Notes under the pieces: model-generated
The model's input: only the letters and a program-made list of their open reading frames with translations
Database searches by the model: none
What the model was told of the DNA's origin: nothing
Shown: piece after piece, positions 1 through 7,833 of the stretch
Layout: every line of letters begins with the position of its first letter
Position numbering within the stretch: position 1 is the stretch's first letter
NCBI GenBank assembly: GCA_024695865.1
Contig: JAILHI010000094.1
Coordinates: 1-45,083, forward strand
Reading direction: 5' to 3'
Source of the DNA: Candidatus Gastranaerophilales bacterium
GTDB taxonomy: Bacteria > Cyanobacteriota > Vampirovibrionia > Gastranaerophilales > Gastranaerophilaceae
Length of the DNA: 45,083 nucleotides
Position numbers and translations under genes: made by a program

Positions 1-8
1 ATCAGCAA

Positions 9-31
9 TAAAAAAGGGCGGTTGACCGCCC
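9..31 (-). terminator. Rho-independent terminator of the first minus-strand gene
   Basis: A 6-bp GC stem (GGGCGG/CCGCCC, positions 16-21 with 26-31) closes a 4-nt loop. Read on the minus strand it is followed by a run of six T. It lies about 45 nt past the stop codon of the gene at 74-922, so it most likely ends that transcript. A near twin (same GGGCGG stem) sits at 9205-9228. Confidence 0.8.
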
Positions 32-73
32 TAAAAACTGTGGTAAGTGTGTGAATGTGTTTTCAATTATTGT

Positions 74-922
74 TTAAGCAAATATCTTGTACGAAACTTC
101 AATGTTCTTTTCAATTACTTTCTTAACTGAATCATATTCTGTTTCGATTGCTTTATGTTGTGTCTGGATTTTGTTTAATTCCAAATCCAGCATTTTATCC
201 TGATTTGATAATGTTAATGTTTTTGCTTCGTAATCCGCTTTTGCCGCCGGATCATCTTCCGTATAGTATTTATCCTGAATACTGCTGATTGAACTCCAAG
301 CAGTGTTCTTAAATTCTACTCTTAATGCAGAATCCGTTGTCTGTCCTGACGGTACATCTGCCTTGTATAAGTACAACGAACCGTTTCTGATTGCTTCCTG
401 GAATAAGTCTGCATTTGTAAATGCGGGTGATTCTACTTCTCCCGATTTGGTTGAATATCCGTCAAAGTACATCCGGTTTGCATATTTATTGTACAAAGCA
501 TTGTAATCTATTGAACCATTTTCATCTGTATATGCTTCCAAGCCGCCTTCTTCGGTTCTTGCCAATCTTTCCATTATCTTCATTGCATATTGCATCTGTA
601 CATCAGCAGATTCACCTGTTACCAAATATTTTCCGTTGCTTGCCAATCTTACAAGGAAATTACCTGTTGTTGCATCGTTGTTCGTTGCCATTAATCCTGC
701 ATAGGATAACTTCTCTTTTGAAGATTCATCTTCTCCGAGTATTACACCATTTACAAGATACATCTTTCTGTTTGAAGTAGCCTGTGAATATCTGGTCGCA
801 ATTTCCTCAGTCTGCATTGATAAATCAATTTTTCTCTGAGATATCATTTGAGCTCTGTATTCAAGGTCACTTTTCCTTGCTGTTAAAAGTAACATTCTTG
901 CTTGTGATGATGCTAAGCCCAT
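74..922 (-). CDS. Coiled-coil hypothetical protein under a sigma-28-type promoter
   Basis: I do not recognise a named family. The 282-aa product has no signal peptide or membrane segment. Residues about 8-55 form a charged amphipathic helix (ARMLLLTARKSDLEYRAQ) and residues about 225-278 a second one, with a less regular Gly/Asn/Asp-rich middle. Helix-middle-helix with conserved ends recalls axial filament or hook-associated proteins, but this is only an analogy. The start is set by AAGGAG about 8 nt before ATG. An exact sigma-28 consensus promoter lies 36 nt upstream (958-984) and a terminator follows, so it is a single-gene transcript. The promoter suggests it is expressed with motility-type late genes. 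The N-terminus resembles proteins I associate with Gastranaerophilales genomes; that link is from memory. Confidence 0.75.
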   Translation of the reverse strand: MGLASSQARMLLLTARKSDLEYRAQMISQRKIDLSMQTEEIATRYSQATSNRKMYLVNGVILGEDESSKEKLSYAGLMATNNDATTGNFLVRLASNGKYLVTGESADVQMQYAMKIMERLARTEEGGLEAYTDENGSIDYNALYNKYANRMYFDGYSTKSGEVESPAFTNADLFQEAIRNGSLYLYKADVPSGQTTDSALRVEFKNTAWSSISSIQDKYYTEDDPAAKADYEAKTLTLSNQDKMLDLELNKIQTQHKAIETEYDSVKKVIEKNIEVSYKIFA

Positions 923-957
923 TGTCTTGCTCCTTAATTCACTTACCTACATGCATG

Positions 958-984
958 TTATCGGCTGTCATTACTGAAACTTTA
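958..984 (-). promoter_or_regulatory. Exact sigma-28 (FliA) consensus promoter
   Basis: On the minus strand the sequence reads TAAAGTTT, 11 nt, GCCGATAA. This equals the textbook enterobacterial FliA/sigma-28 consensus in both 8-mers and in spacing. The predicted start near 950 gives a leader of about 28 nt containing the AAGGAG ribosome-binding site of the gene at 74-922. No other exact match was seen in the window. Use by a sigma-28 homologue is an inference. Confidence 0.8.
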
Positions 985-1050
985 ATTTTTTCTTTCATTT
1001 CTGTTACATTTCGTTACAATTAATTTTTACTTTTCAGTCTTTCCGCACTT

Positions 1051-1116
1051 CATGGGCAAATCATGCAAAACCCATGTCCCCCATGCGTTTCCATGATTTT
1101 TTATAAAAACGGCATG
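1051..1116. repeat. CATG tetramers phased at about one helical turn
   Basis: CATG occurs at 1051, 1062, 1073, 1082, 1092 and 1113, spacings of 11, 11, 9, 10 and 21, close to multiples of the 10.5-bp helical repeat. Four copies are preceded by C or CC. The array lies between the divergent genes at 74-922 and 1160-1912, just upstream of the latter's promoter. It could be a multi-site binding region or chance. Confidence 0.3.
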
Positions 1117-1159
1117 ATTTTGTTTGCGGAAAATTTTTACTTTATGTATTATTAAAATT

Positions 1160-1912
1160 ATGAACGGAAATGAAAAAGTAAGATTAAATAAATTTATAGC
1201 GTCAACGGGTTTGTATTCAAGACGTAAAGCCGATGAGTTAATTGAGGCGGGCAAAGTTAAAGTGAACGGTGAAATTGTCCGTGATTTTTCCACGACCGTC
1301 AACAGAAAAGATAAAATTACGGTAAATGACAAACCGATTGAAGTAAACAAAGAATTTACATATATAAAATATTATAAGCCTGCGGGTTATATAACGACAA
1401 AAAGTGACGAAAAAAACAGAAAAACGATTTATGACATATTACCGCCCGAAGTTCAGCATTTAAAACCTGTCGGCAGACTTGATAAAGACTCAACGGGTTT
1501 GTTAATTTTGACCGATGACGGTGATTTAATCAATAAAATGACACACCCGAGCATCAAAATTCCAAAGGTTTACAGAGTTTGTGTTGAGGGATTAATCGAA
1601 CAAAACGATTTAATTCGCTGGGCAAAGGGCTTAGAAATTCAAAAGGGTAAAATTGCTTATGCCGAAGCCTCTGTCGAAGATATCGAGGACGGAAATACCG
1701 TCTTAACGGTTGTTTTAAGGCAGGGTATGAACAGACAAATTCGCAAAATGGCGGAAGCTGTGAAACACCCCGTAATATCTCTCAAAAGAACGCATCATGG
1801 CTGTGTTGATTTGCTCGGATTAAAAAAGGGCGCCTTTAAATATTTAAAACCGACACAAATAAAAGAACTTAAAAACTACATTGCAAAAATAGAAAAAGAA
1901 TATAAAAAATAA
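1160..1912 (+). CDS. rluB: RsuA/RluB-family 23S rRNA pseudouridine synthase
   Basis: The 250-aa enzyme isomerises a uridine in rRNA to pseudouridine. An S4 RNA-binding domain lies at residues about 6-50 (RLNKFIASTGLYSRRKADEL), followed by the catalytic domain with GRLDKDSTGLLILTDDGDL, whose Asp is the catalytic residue of the family, and a NRQIRKM motif near the end. Length and order match RluB; RsuA or RluE is possible. I choose ATG 1160 over the in-frame codon at 1124: TATTAT at 1147-1152 puts the transcription start at about 1159, so the mRNA would be leaderless, and there is no Shine-Dalgarno. It stands alone, with lptB starting from its own promoter 73 nt later. Confidence 0.9.
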   Translation: MNGNEKVRLNKFIASTGLYSRRKADELIEAGKVKVNGEIVRDFSTTVNRKDKITVNDKPIEVNKEFTYIKYYKPAGYITTKSDEKNRKTIYDILPPEVQHLKPVGRLDKDSTGLLILTDDGDLINKMTHPSIKIPKVYRVCVEGLIEQNDLIRWAKGLEIQKGKIAYAEASVEDIEDGNTVLTVVLRQGMNRQIRKMAEAVKHPVISLKRTHHGCVDLLGLKKGAFKYLKPTQIKELKNYIAKIEKEYKK

Positions 1913-1955
1913 CACTGTTTTTAACCGAAAATTATTTTTCATGTCAATTTATTTC

Positions 1956-1964
1956 TGTTATAAT
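1956..1964 (+). promoter_or_regulatory. Extended -10 promoter of lptB
   Basis: TGTTATAAT is an extended -10 (TG-n-TATAAT) with no recognisable -35. The start would be near 1971, giving a 15-nt leader that contains GGGAG (1975-1979) before ATG 1986. Confidence 0.7.
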
Positions 1965-1985
1965 TATTTTATACGGGAGTTGAAA

Positions 1986-2711
1986 ATGCAGATTAAAGCA
2001 CAAAATTTAGTAAAGATATACGGTGACAGAACAGTCGTAAATGATGTAAGTTTTACGGTTAACAAGTCAGAAGTTGTTGGTCTTTTGGGCCCAAACGGAG
2101 CGGGTAAAACGACAACCTTTTACATGATTGTCGGACTTGTTAAACCCGCAGACGGTCGGATTTTTCTTGATAATTTGGACTTAACGACACTGACCATGAA
2201 TAAAAGAGCAAAACTCGGAATAGGCTATCTTCCGCAGGAGCCGTCTATTTTCAGAAAACTCTCAGTTGAAGATAATATCAGATTGGTTTTGGAAATCAAC
2301 GAAAAACTGACACAAGATGAAAAAGAAAAGAAACTGGAAGATTTACTTGACGAATTTGGTGTTAAAAAATTACGTTCGGAAATGGCAATGAGACTCTCGG
2401 GCGGTGAACGACGCCGTGTAGAACTTGCAAGGGCTTTGGCTGCCAGCCCCGAATTTATACTTCTTGATGAACCTTTTACCGGTATTGATCCTATTGCAAT
2501 CGGTGAAATTAAAGAAAATATTAAACACCTTTCGGAAGAAAAAGGGCTCGGCGTATTAATTACCGACCACAACCCGAAGGCTACCTTGTCAATTACTGAC
2601 AGGGCTTATGTGATTTTCGACGGAAAAATTAAAATTGAGGGCAAAAGTTCGGAAGTTGCCGCAAATGCTGTTGCAAAAGAATTTTATCTCGGAAAGGATT
2701 TTACTCTTTAA
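1986..2711 (+). CDS. lptB: LPS export ABC transporter ATPase LptB
   Basis: The 241-aa cytoplasmic ATPase powers extraction of lipopolysaccharide from the inner membrane. Visible motifs are Walker A GPNGAGKT, the Q-loop region in GYLPQEPSIFRKLSVEDN (typical of LptB), signature LSGGERRRVE, Walker B FILLDEPFTGIDP and H-loop TDH. Length matches LptB. ATG 1986 is chosen over an upstream in-frame start because GGGAG lies 6 nt before it and the promoter overlaps the upstream codons. Its stop overlaps the start of the next gene by 1 nt (TAATG), so translation is probably coupled with its permease partner. Its presence supports a diderm envelope. Confidence 0.95.
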   Translation: MQIKAQNLVKIYGDRTVVNDVSFTVNKSEVVGLLGPNGAGKTTTFYMIVGLVKPADGRIFLDNLDLTTLTMNKRAKLGIGYLPQEPSIFRKLSVEDNIRLVLEINEKLTQDEKEKKLEDLLDEFGVKKLRSEMAMRLSGGERRRVELARALAASPEFILLDEPFTGIDPIAIGEIKENIKHLSEEKGLGVLITDHNPKATLSITDRAYVIFDGKIKIEGKSSEVAANAVAKEFYLGKDFTL

Positions 2712-3826
2712 TGAAAAATTTTAAAATCCTTGATAAATATATATTTTTTCAGGTATTAGGTGCAACAACGGTATGTATTTTGCTGTTCTCGATTATCTGG
2801 ATTGCGCCCGAGATTTTGCTCAGAACGGTACAGAGAGTTTTGAACGGAACTTATACTCTTGAAATGGGTATTTCCGCAATACTTTGTGAAATACCGAAAA
2901 TTCTCGGTAATGCTTTGCCTGTCGGTGTACTTTTGGGTTCTTTGTTTACTTTTGACAAATTGAGCAAGGATTCCGAAATTACGGTAATGAGGGCTTGCGG
3001 AGCATCTTTTTACCGAATTATCGCTTCGGCGCTCTTTTTGGGTGTCATTGTTGCTTTTTTATCCTTCATTGTCAGAGACAGGCTTATTCCTTATGCCTCG
3101 ATGAATTTTGACATTATGAAAAGATATAACGGCGGAACTCATTTTGTTTTTCCCGTAAAAGACGAGCATGACGCAATGCAGAGGGTTATTATTGTTCCCG
3201 ATTTCAGAAGTTATAAAATTACAAACGTCGTTGTTCTCAATTTTGCGAAAGATGAAAACAAAAAGGGCAGCAGTATTTTAAACAGTATTTATATGTCCGA
3301 CTTTGTAAAATACAATGAGCAGACTCATGACTGGACAATCAATAAAGCACTGACTTATGAACTTTCAAAAGAGGGCGTTTATGAAAAAGTCGGAAGCGAA
3401 AAAGATATAGAAATTTTGTCGGGTGAAAGAGGACGTAACGCCTATGAACTTATGAAGTTTTCTCTGAAACGTGACAGAGATATGACAAACAGAGAACTTA
3501 AAAGATATATTCATCTTTTAAAAACAGAGTCTATGGACGATGAATACCGCTTTATGCTCAATAAATATCTGGAAAGATTTTCTCAATCGATTATAGCCGT
3601 TCTTTTTGTTATTCTCGGCTGTCTGCTCGGCTTTGCAAAACCCAGAGACCCCAGAGTTATCGGTTTTACGATTGCGGTTATTACAATCTTTTTATATTAT
3701 ATTACGATGCCGTTTTTGGATATGCTTGCCGAAAAAGGTATTTTACACCCCGTTATCACGGCATTTCTCGCCCCCTTTGTGTTATACTTTGTAAACAGAT
3801 TTTTGAAAAAACAAAAGGATTTATAG
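2711..3826 (+). CDS. LptF/LptG-family (YjgP/YjgQ) LPS export permease
   Basis: The 371-aa inner-membrane protein has the YjgP/YjgQ plan: N-terminal membrane helices (about residues 12-32, 55-80, 100-120), a periplasmic beta-rich domain (about 135-270) and three C-terminal helices (about 285-365). The segments LGNALPVGVLLGSLFTFDKLSKDSEI and EITVMRACGAS are typical of the family. Proteobacteria pair LptF with LptG; only one copy is present here, so a homodimer or a second gene elsewhere is likely. It overlaps lptB by 1 nt and is followed after 1 nt by a secreted glycosidase gene. Confidence 0.92.
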   Translation: MKNFKILDKYIFFQVLGATTVCILLFSIIWIAPEILLRTVQRVLNGTYTLEMGISAILCEIPKILGNALPVGVLLGSLFTFDKLSKDSEITVMRACGASFYRIIASALFLGVIVAFLSFIVRDRLIPYASMNFDIMKRYNGGTHFVFPVKDEHDAMQRVIIVPDFRSYKITNVVVLNFAKDENKKGSSILNSIYMSDFVKYNEQTHDWTINKALTYELSKEGVYEKVGSEKDIEILSGERGRNAYELMKFSLKRDRDMTNRELKRYIHLLKTESMDDEYRFMLNKYLERFSQSIIAVLFVILGCLLGFAKPRDPRVIGFTIAVITIFLYYITMPFLDMLAEKGILHPVITAFLAPFVLYFVNRFLKKQKDL

Positions 3827-3827
3827 T

Positions 3828-4790
3828 TTGAAAAAATATTTGATTTTATTTTTTTGTTTATATTTTCAGAGTTTTGTTTTGGCGTCGGAGGTCGATGTAA
3901 AAGTCTTTAATGTTTCCGTACCTGTGCAGAAAACAAGCCTGAAAGAAAAAGTAAAATCTAATTTCAAAAGTCAGAATGTAAAAAAAGAACCCGATATTAC
4001 CGTTTCGGAAACGGACGGGCTTTATACGATAAAACTCGATACCAAACTGTTAAAGGGTGAATTTAAGCCTTATGTTGTTACGAATTTAAAAACGAATGAA
4101 GAAGTTTTTGAGGAAACGGGAGCAAGACTTGTTATCAATGCAGGTTTTTTTGACCCCAAAAATCATCAGACGGTTTCTTATGTGACGATTGACGGTCAGC
4201 AGATTTTAGACCCGCATAACAATAAAAGTTTAGTCGAAAATAAGCATTTGCAGCCTTATATGGATAAAATTTTAAACAGAAGCGAGTTAAGGGTTTTAAA
4301 GTCCAATACGACGGGCGAGTTAAAATACGATATCGCTTTGCATAATGATAAAGCACCTGACGGTTATATGATTTTGCACGCCGTACAGGGCGGCCCCGGG
4401 CTTGTTCCCGAACTTCGTCTGGCGGAAGAATTTTTTGTACTTACGGATAAAGACGGAACCATTATCAGCCAGTCCGCATCTTCGCTTGCAAAATATGCAA
4501 GAACCTTTGTCGGTATAAAGGATAACAATTTGTATTTTATTATTGCGACGAGGGAACACCCGATTTCCCTGCCCGATGCGGCGGTGATATTAAAAGAGGC
4601 AGGTTTTGAAAAGGGTATGGCTTTTGACGGCGGCGGCTCCGTTTCTGTCGATTTCAGAGATACGAATTTGCATATTATTTCAGATAAAGACCAGACGGCG
4701 AGGAAACTGAAATCGTTTTTTATAGTAACAAACGCAAGACAGGCTAATCCTCACGCTTATAAGTTGATTAACCGAAATTCCGCAAACTGA
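3828..4790 (+). CDS. Secreted phosphodiester glycosidase (NAGPA domain)
   Basis: The 320-aa product starts with a signal peptide (MKKYLILFFCLYFQSFVLAS). The NAGPA / DUF2233 fold follows, with conserved ARLVINAGFFDP near residue 100 and MAFDGGGSVSVDF near residue 265. The family cleaves GlcNAc-1-phosphodiester or related sugar-phosphodiester bonds; cyanobacterial members are common but their substrates are little known. The start is TTG at 3828, 1 nt past the permease stop, preceded by AAAGGA. The operon position with LPS export genes suggests a periplasmic role in envelope glycan metabolism; that part is inference. Confidence 0.85.
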   Translation: MKKYLILFFCLYFQSFVLASEVDVKVFNVSVPVQKTSLKEKVKSNFKSQNVKKEPDITVSETDGLYTIKLDTKLLKGEFKPYVVTNLKTNEEVFEETGARLVINAGFFDPKNHQTVSYVTIDGQQILDPHNNKSLVENKHLQPYMDKILNRSELRVLKSNTTGELKYDIALHNDKAPDGYMILHAVQGGPGLVPELRLAEEFFVLTDKDGTIISQSASSLAKYARTFVGIKDNNLYFIIATREHPISLPDAAVILKEAGFEKGMAFDGGGSVSVDFRDTNLHIISDKDQTARKLKSFFIVTNARQANPHAYKLINRNSAN

Positions 4791-4829
4791 TTTTGGCTTG
4801 ATAATTCCGTTTGGTTTTCGGATTTTTAT

Positions 4830-4926
4830 ATATTCCCTCGTCCCTTGAGAGAGAGGGCAGGGTGCGGGGTTAAAACATGTGGATATCTATCGACAGGATT
4901 CTCCGGCAAAGCCTCAGAATGACAAC
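4830..4926. repeat. Degenerate dispersed repeat remnant
   Basis: Positions 4892-4926 (GGATTCTCCGGCA ... GCCTCAGAATGACAAC) match the right half of the inverted repeat at 34608-34699. The preceding GAGAGAGAGGGCAGGGTGCG stretch looks like another degenerate intergenic repeat. No gene is supported between 4791 and 4963. Confidence 0.5.
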
Positions 4927-4963
4927 AAATATTATTCCGAGCCCGAGAGAGCGTGGCAATTAC

Positions 4964-5041
4964 TTACCCTCTCGGCAGGAATTCTCCTGCCTTTGAGTTT
5001 AAGTAATACAATATTAATAGCAACACTATCCCTTTCAGCAT
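4964..5041 (-). CDS. 25-aa putative membrane micropeptide
   Basis: The ORF begins directly after the stop of the preceding small gene (TAAATG) with AGAGGTG as ribosome-binding site inside that gene's end. The product is one hydrophobic helix (residues 4-14, GIVLLLILYYL) followed by a short polar tail. Nothing identifies a function. It is the last member of the minus-strand run that starts at 6049. Support is limited to the start signal, tight spacing and membrane-like composition, and its end runs into repeat-like sequence, so it could be chance. Confidence 0.35.
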   Translation of the reverse strand: MLKGIVLLLILYYLNSKAGEFLPRG

Positions 5042-5188
5042 TTACACCTCTTTCGGATACCATACAAGGCATTTGAAATCGGGTAATTTTCTTGCAAAAA
5101 CTACCGCTTCAAGCGGATTGATTGCAGAAATCGTCATTCCGACTTTTTGTCCGCTTAATGTGTAATACTCAACGTAATACTGTTTCAT
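5042..5188 (-). CDS. 48-aa hypothetical small protein
   Basis: The protein starts MKQYYVEYYTLSGQKVGM and ends CLVWYPKEV. It is compact and rich in Tyr and Val, with no signal peptide or membrane helix; a small beta/alpha fold is plausible. A clear AAAGGG lies 7 nt before the ATG, inside the end of the upstream small gene, which it overlaps by 20 nt in another frame. This indicates an operon with the genes at 5169-5309 and 5306-6049. No family is recognised. Confidence 0.6.
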   Translation of the reverse strand: MKQYYVEYYTLSGQKVGMTISAINPLEAVVFARKLPDFKCLVWYPKEV

Positions 5189-5309
5189 TTTGATTTTCCC
5201 TTTCTGTTTTCTTTTTGTATTTTTCTACATCCTTGTTGACTAAATCTAAAACCATCTTCTGACTTTCTGGCGGTAATAAATTAAATAAATCATCTGTTGT
5301 TACGGTCAT
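5169..5309 (-). CDS. 46-aa hypothetical small protein
   Basis: The product begins MTVTTDDLFNLLPPESQKMV and continues as a charged helix rich in Lys and Glu. The start overlaps the stop of the upstream gene in an ATGA arrangement, a hallmark of translational coupling, and AGGAGA lies just upstream. No family is recognised. The helix-turn-helix-like spacing of hydrophobics in the first 30 residues is too weak to call a DNA-binding domain. Confidence 0.6.
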   Translation of the reverse strand: MTVTTDDLFNLLPPESQKMVLDLVNKDVEKYKKKTERENQNETVLR

Positions 5310-6049
5310 TTAATTTCTCCTTGCAGTGATTTTATATTTTCTTCCAGTGACATTAATTTTTCTTGTGATTTTTCAATTTCTGATATCTTGTTGTCTATCA
5401 TTTTTACAATATCAATTAATCGTTCTTTTAATTGTGAAACCATATTTTTGTCTTCTTCGGAATTGCTTTCGGATAATACTTCAATCATCATCTTAATTTG
5501 GTGTATTTCTTTTTCAAGCCTTGCTTTTTCGTCGTAACTTTTTACTAAAAAATCTTCTGCTTCATTTAATTGGCACTTTAAAATTTTTATCTTGCTTAAA
5601 AGTCCTGTTTGTTCATGGTAAAAAACTATTTCCTTTTTCAGCAAGTCTTCAATATCATCAATTTTTCCTCCGCATTTCGGGCAGGTAAATTTTTTGCTGC
5701 TTATTTCTGTTTCAAAGGATTTTATTTGTTTTTCTATTCCGTGCATAAGTTCTATTATTTTTTGTTTTATTTGTTCCATATTGCATTTTTGTGCCTGTAA
5801 TTTTGAAATCGTATTTTTGTCTTCTTCAGAATCACTTTCTGATAATTTCTCGATTTTAGACTGAATTTTAATTATTTCTGTTTCAAACCATTCTTTTTTA
5901 ATTACCAAATCATTTATCCAGTTTTTATCAGCTGAAAGTGTCTTTTCAAAATTGTCACGAAATTTTCTGTTTTCCAAAATGTCCTGAATATCAATTTTTT
6001 CTCCGCATTTCGGGCAGGTAACAGATATCTTTTCTTTTTGTTTTTTCAT
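5306..6049 (-). CDS. Internally duplicated CPxCG / coiled-coil protein
   Basis: The 247-aa protein consists of two copies of one module. Each begins with a Cys pair, CPKCGEKID at residue 12 and CPKCGGKID at 123, a period of 111 residues. A long coiled coil follows, and each half carries a matching SESxSEEDKN segment (about 70 and 180). One CPxCG pair per module is half a zinc site, so zinc would bind between modules or between subunits, as in zinc hooks. There is no signal peptide. The start follows the TTGACA/N11/TATAAT promoter at 6071-6104. It heads an operon with two or three micro-ORFs. Function unknown; a scaffold or zinc-dependent dimeriser is a guess. Confidence 0.75.
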   Translation of the reverse strand: MKKQKEKISVTCPKCGEKIDIQDILENRKFRDNFEKTLSADKNWINDLVIKKEWFETEIIKIQSKIEKLSESDSEEDKNTISKLQAQKCNMEQIKQKIIELMHGIEKQIKSFETEISSKKFTCPKCGGKIDDIEDLLKKEIVFYHEQTGLLSKIKILKCQLNEAEDFLVKSYDEKARLEKEIHQIKMMIEVLSESNSEEDKNMVSQLKERLIDIVKMIDNKISEIEKSQEKLMSLEENIKSLQGEIK

Positions 6050-6070
6050 AGTCTTTCTCTTTCTTATTTC

Positions 6071-6104
6071 CTTACAATTTCATTATAAAATTTGAGTATG
6101 TCAA
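6071..6104 (-). promoter_or_regulatory. N11-spaced promoter motif, copy 1
   Basis: Minus strand: TTGACA (6099-6104), 11 nt, TATAAT (6082-6087), 6 nt, GTAAG (6071-6075). The spacing is too short for a sigma-70 -35/-10 pair and no other -35 is visible. Copies 2 and 3 at 8141-8174 and 8854-8887 have identical geometry. Confidence 0.65.
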
Positions 6105-6116
6105 AATTGGAAGTGG

Positions 6117-7814
6117 TTATCCCTTATTTTTCATGTTTTTTTTAATTATTTTTAAATTTATTTTTGCGGGTTTAAAATCGGGGTTGAGTTTCAGGGCAAA
6201 ATTACACGCTTTTAGTGCATCATCGTATTTTTTAAGCATTATTTTTGCGGCGCCTTTGGTGTTGAAGATTTTTTCGTGTCTTATTCCTGCTTTGATAATT
6301 TTGTTGCAGATATTTACTACTTTTTTGTACTTTTTTTCTCCGAAAAGACCTTTTAAGGAGATGTAAAATCTTTCAACATACTCATTAACATCAAAGTCTT
6401 CACCTTCTTTAAGCAAAATTTTATAAGCGGTTAAACAATTTTCTATCGCTTCTTCATACTTTTTTTGTTCTTCTTTTATGCAACAAGTATTAAAGTAGGC
6501 TTCATTTAATTCGGGATCCAATTCAAGCGCTTTTTTATAATCTTCAAGAGCCCCATCGCAATCTTTGAGCGAGTGTTTTACGATGCCTCTGTTTACATAA
6601 ACTTCACCACAAGGAGATATTTCCAGAGATTTATCCATATCAGCGAGTGCTTCTTCATCTTTATCCAAGAAGGAAAAACAAAGTCCTCTGTATCCGTAAG
6701 CAGCGGAATCTTCGGGTTCAAATTCCAAGTACTTGCTGTAATCTGTTATTGCGTTTTTATAATCGTGTAAAAGAAATTCCGTTCCTGCTTTTGTATAATA
6801 CAGGGATTTATCATCAGATTCTAATTCAATTACTTTATTTATAAATTCAATTTCTTTTTTGTAATCGGGTTTATAGTTATTGTATAGAGTAAACAACGCT
6901 CTGTAGGCCGGAGAGTAATTTTCATCAAGTTCTATCGCCTTTTTAAAATCTTTTTCCGCAAGTTCTATGTTTTTTTTAGACGGTTTTTGTTTGTAAAAAG
7001 AAAATTCTTCGTGAAGTTCTTTATTGCCGTCTTTTTCAGGTGAAAATTTAAGAAAAAGAAATCCCCTCTGTTTATAATAAAAACTGCACTTGGAATCCAT
7101 TTCTATTGCTTTGTTTATATCCTCTAACGCTTCTTTATCTCTTTTTAATTTATGTTTTACCCAACCTCTTTGATAATATAAATAATCGTTTTCAGGATTT
7201 AATTTTATAGCAGCATTAAAGGCTGAAATTGCTGCTTCGTACAAATCAAAATCATCACATAATACTCTACCAAGATTTTGCCAAGCGAAGGAATTTTTAT
7301 CATCAAGTTCTACCGCCCTCTGAAAATCTTGTCTTGCAAGTTCGGGTTCGTCCATATCATAATATAACTCTCCCCGTTCATTGTATGCGTTTGAAGTATC
7401 TTTTATTTTTAAAGAAAGAGTTAAATCATTAACAGCCTCTGTTTTTCTGTCCAAACTTTTATTGATTCTTCCTCTTACGTGATAGTAGTATGAATTTTTT
7501 GGATAACAAAAAATCGCCTTGTTTATTTCAATAAGAGCATCTTCGTATTTTTCCATGTCTTCCAGAATTATGGCTTTTATATAAAAAAGGTCATCATTTT
7601 CGGAGTCTTGTTCTATTGCAACATTGATGTTTTTTAAAGCCTCTTTAATAATTTTGTCATTTTTTTCATCACTTATAAAATATTGTGAAAAAGCCTTTAA
7701 CCGATAGGCGTCAGTTAAATATAACCCTTTTTCTATCAGTTTGTCGCAGTATTCGATAGTCTTGTTGTAATTATCGTTTTTGAAATTTTCTTCCGCTAAT
7801 TTTAAATAATCCAT
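6117..7814 (-). CDS. Tetratricopeptide-repeat protein
   Basis: The 565-aa protein is almost entirely TPR helices, with at least ten recognisable 34-residue units containing the W/L-G-Y-A-F-P pattern (for example AFNAAIKLNPENDYLYYQRG, ALEDYKKALELDPELNEAYF). There is no signal peptide or membrane helix, so a cytoplasmic scaffold is expected. ATG 7814 is chosen over an in-frame start 13 codons upstream because AAGGGG lies just before it. It follows the 100-aa coiled-coil gene by 19 nt and probably shares its promoter. Neighbours (sigma-4-like protein, CPxCG protein) suggest one functional cluster. Partners cannot be read from the sequence. Confidence 0.85.
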   Translation of the reverse strand: MDYLKLAEENFKNDNYNKTIEYCDKLIEKGLYLTDAYRLKAFSQYFISDEKNDKIIKEALKNINVAIEQDSENDDLFYIKAIILEDMEKYEDALIEINKAIFCYPKNSYYYHVRGRINKSLDRKTEAVNDLTLSLKIKDTSNAYNERGELYYDMDEPELARQDFQRAVELDDKNSFAWQNLGRVLCDDFDLYEAAISAFNAAIKLNPENDYLYYQRGWVKHKLKRDKEALEDINKAIEMDSKCSFYYKQRGFLFLKFSPEKDGNKELHEEFSFYKQKPSKKNIELAEKDFKKAIELDENYSPAYRALFTLYNNYKPDYKKEIEFINKVIELESDDKSLYYTKAGTEFLLHDYKNAITDYSKYLEFEPEDSAAYGYRGLCFSFLDKDEEALADMDKSLEISPCGEVYVNRGIVKHSLKDCDGALEDYKKALELDPELNEAYFNTCCIKEEQKKYEEAIENCLTAYKILLKEGEDFDVNEYVERFYISLKGLFGEKKYKKVVNICNKIIKAGIRHEKIFNTKGAAKIMLKKYDDALKACNFALKLNPDFKPAKINLKIIKKNMKNKG

Positions 7815-7833
7815 TCTTTTCCCCTTAATTCTC

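Noticed and set aside
4879..5076. 65-aa plus-strand ORF
   Set aside because: It reads through repeat sequence and antisense to two small genes with better start signals, and has no ribosome-binding site.
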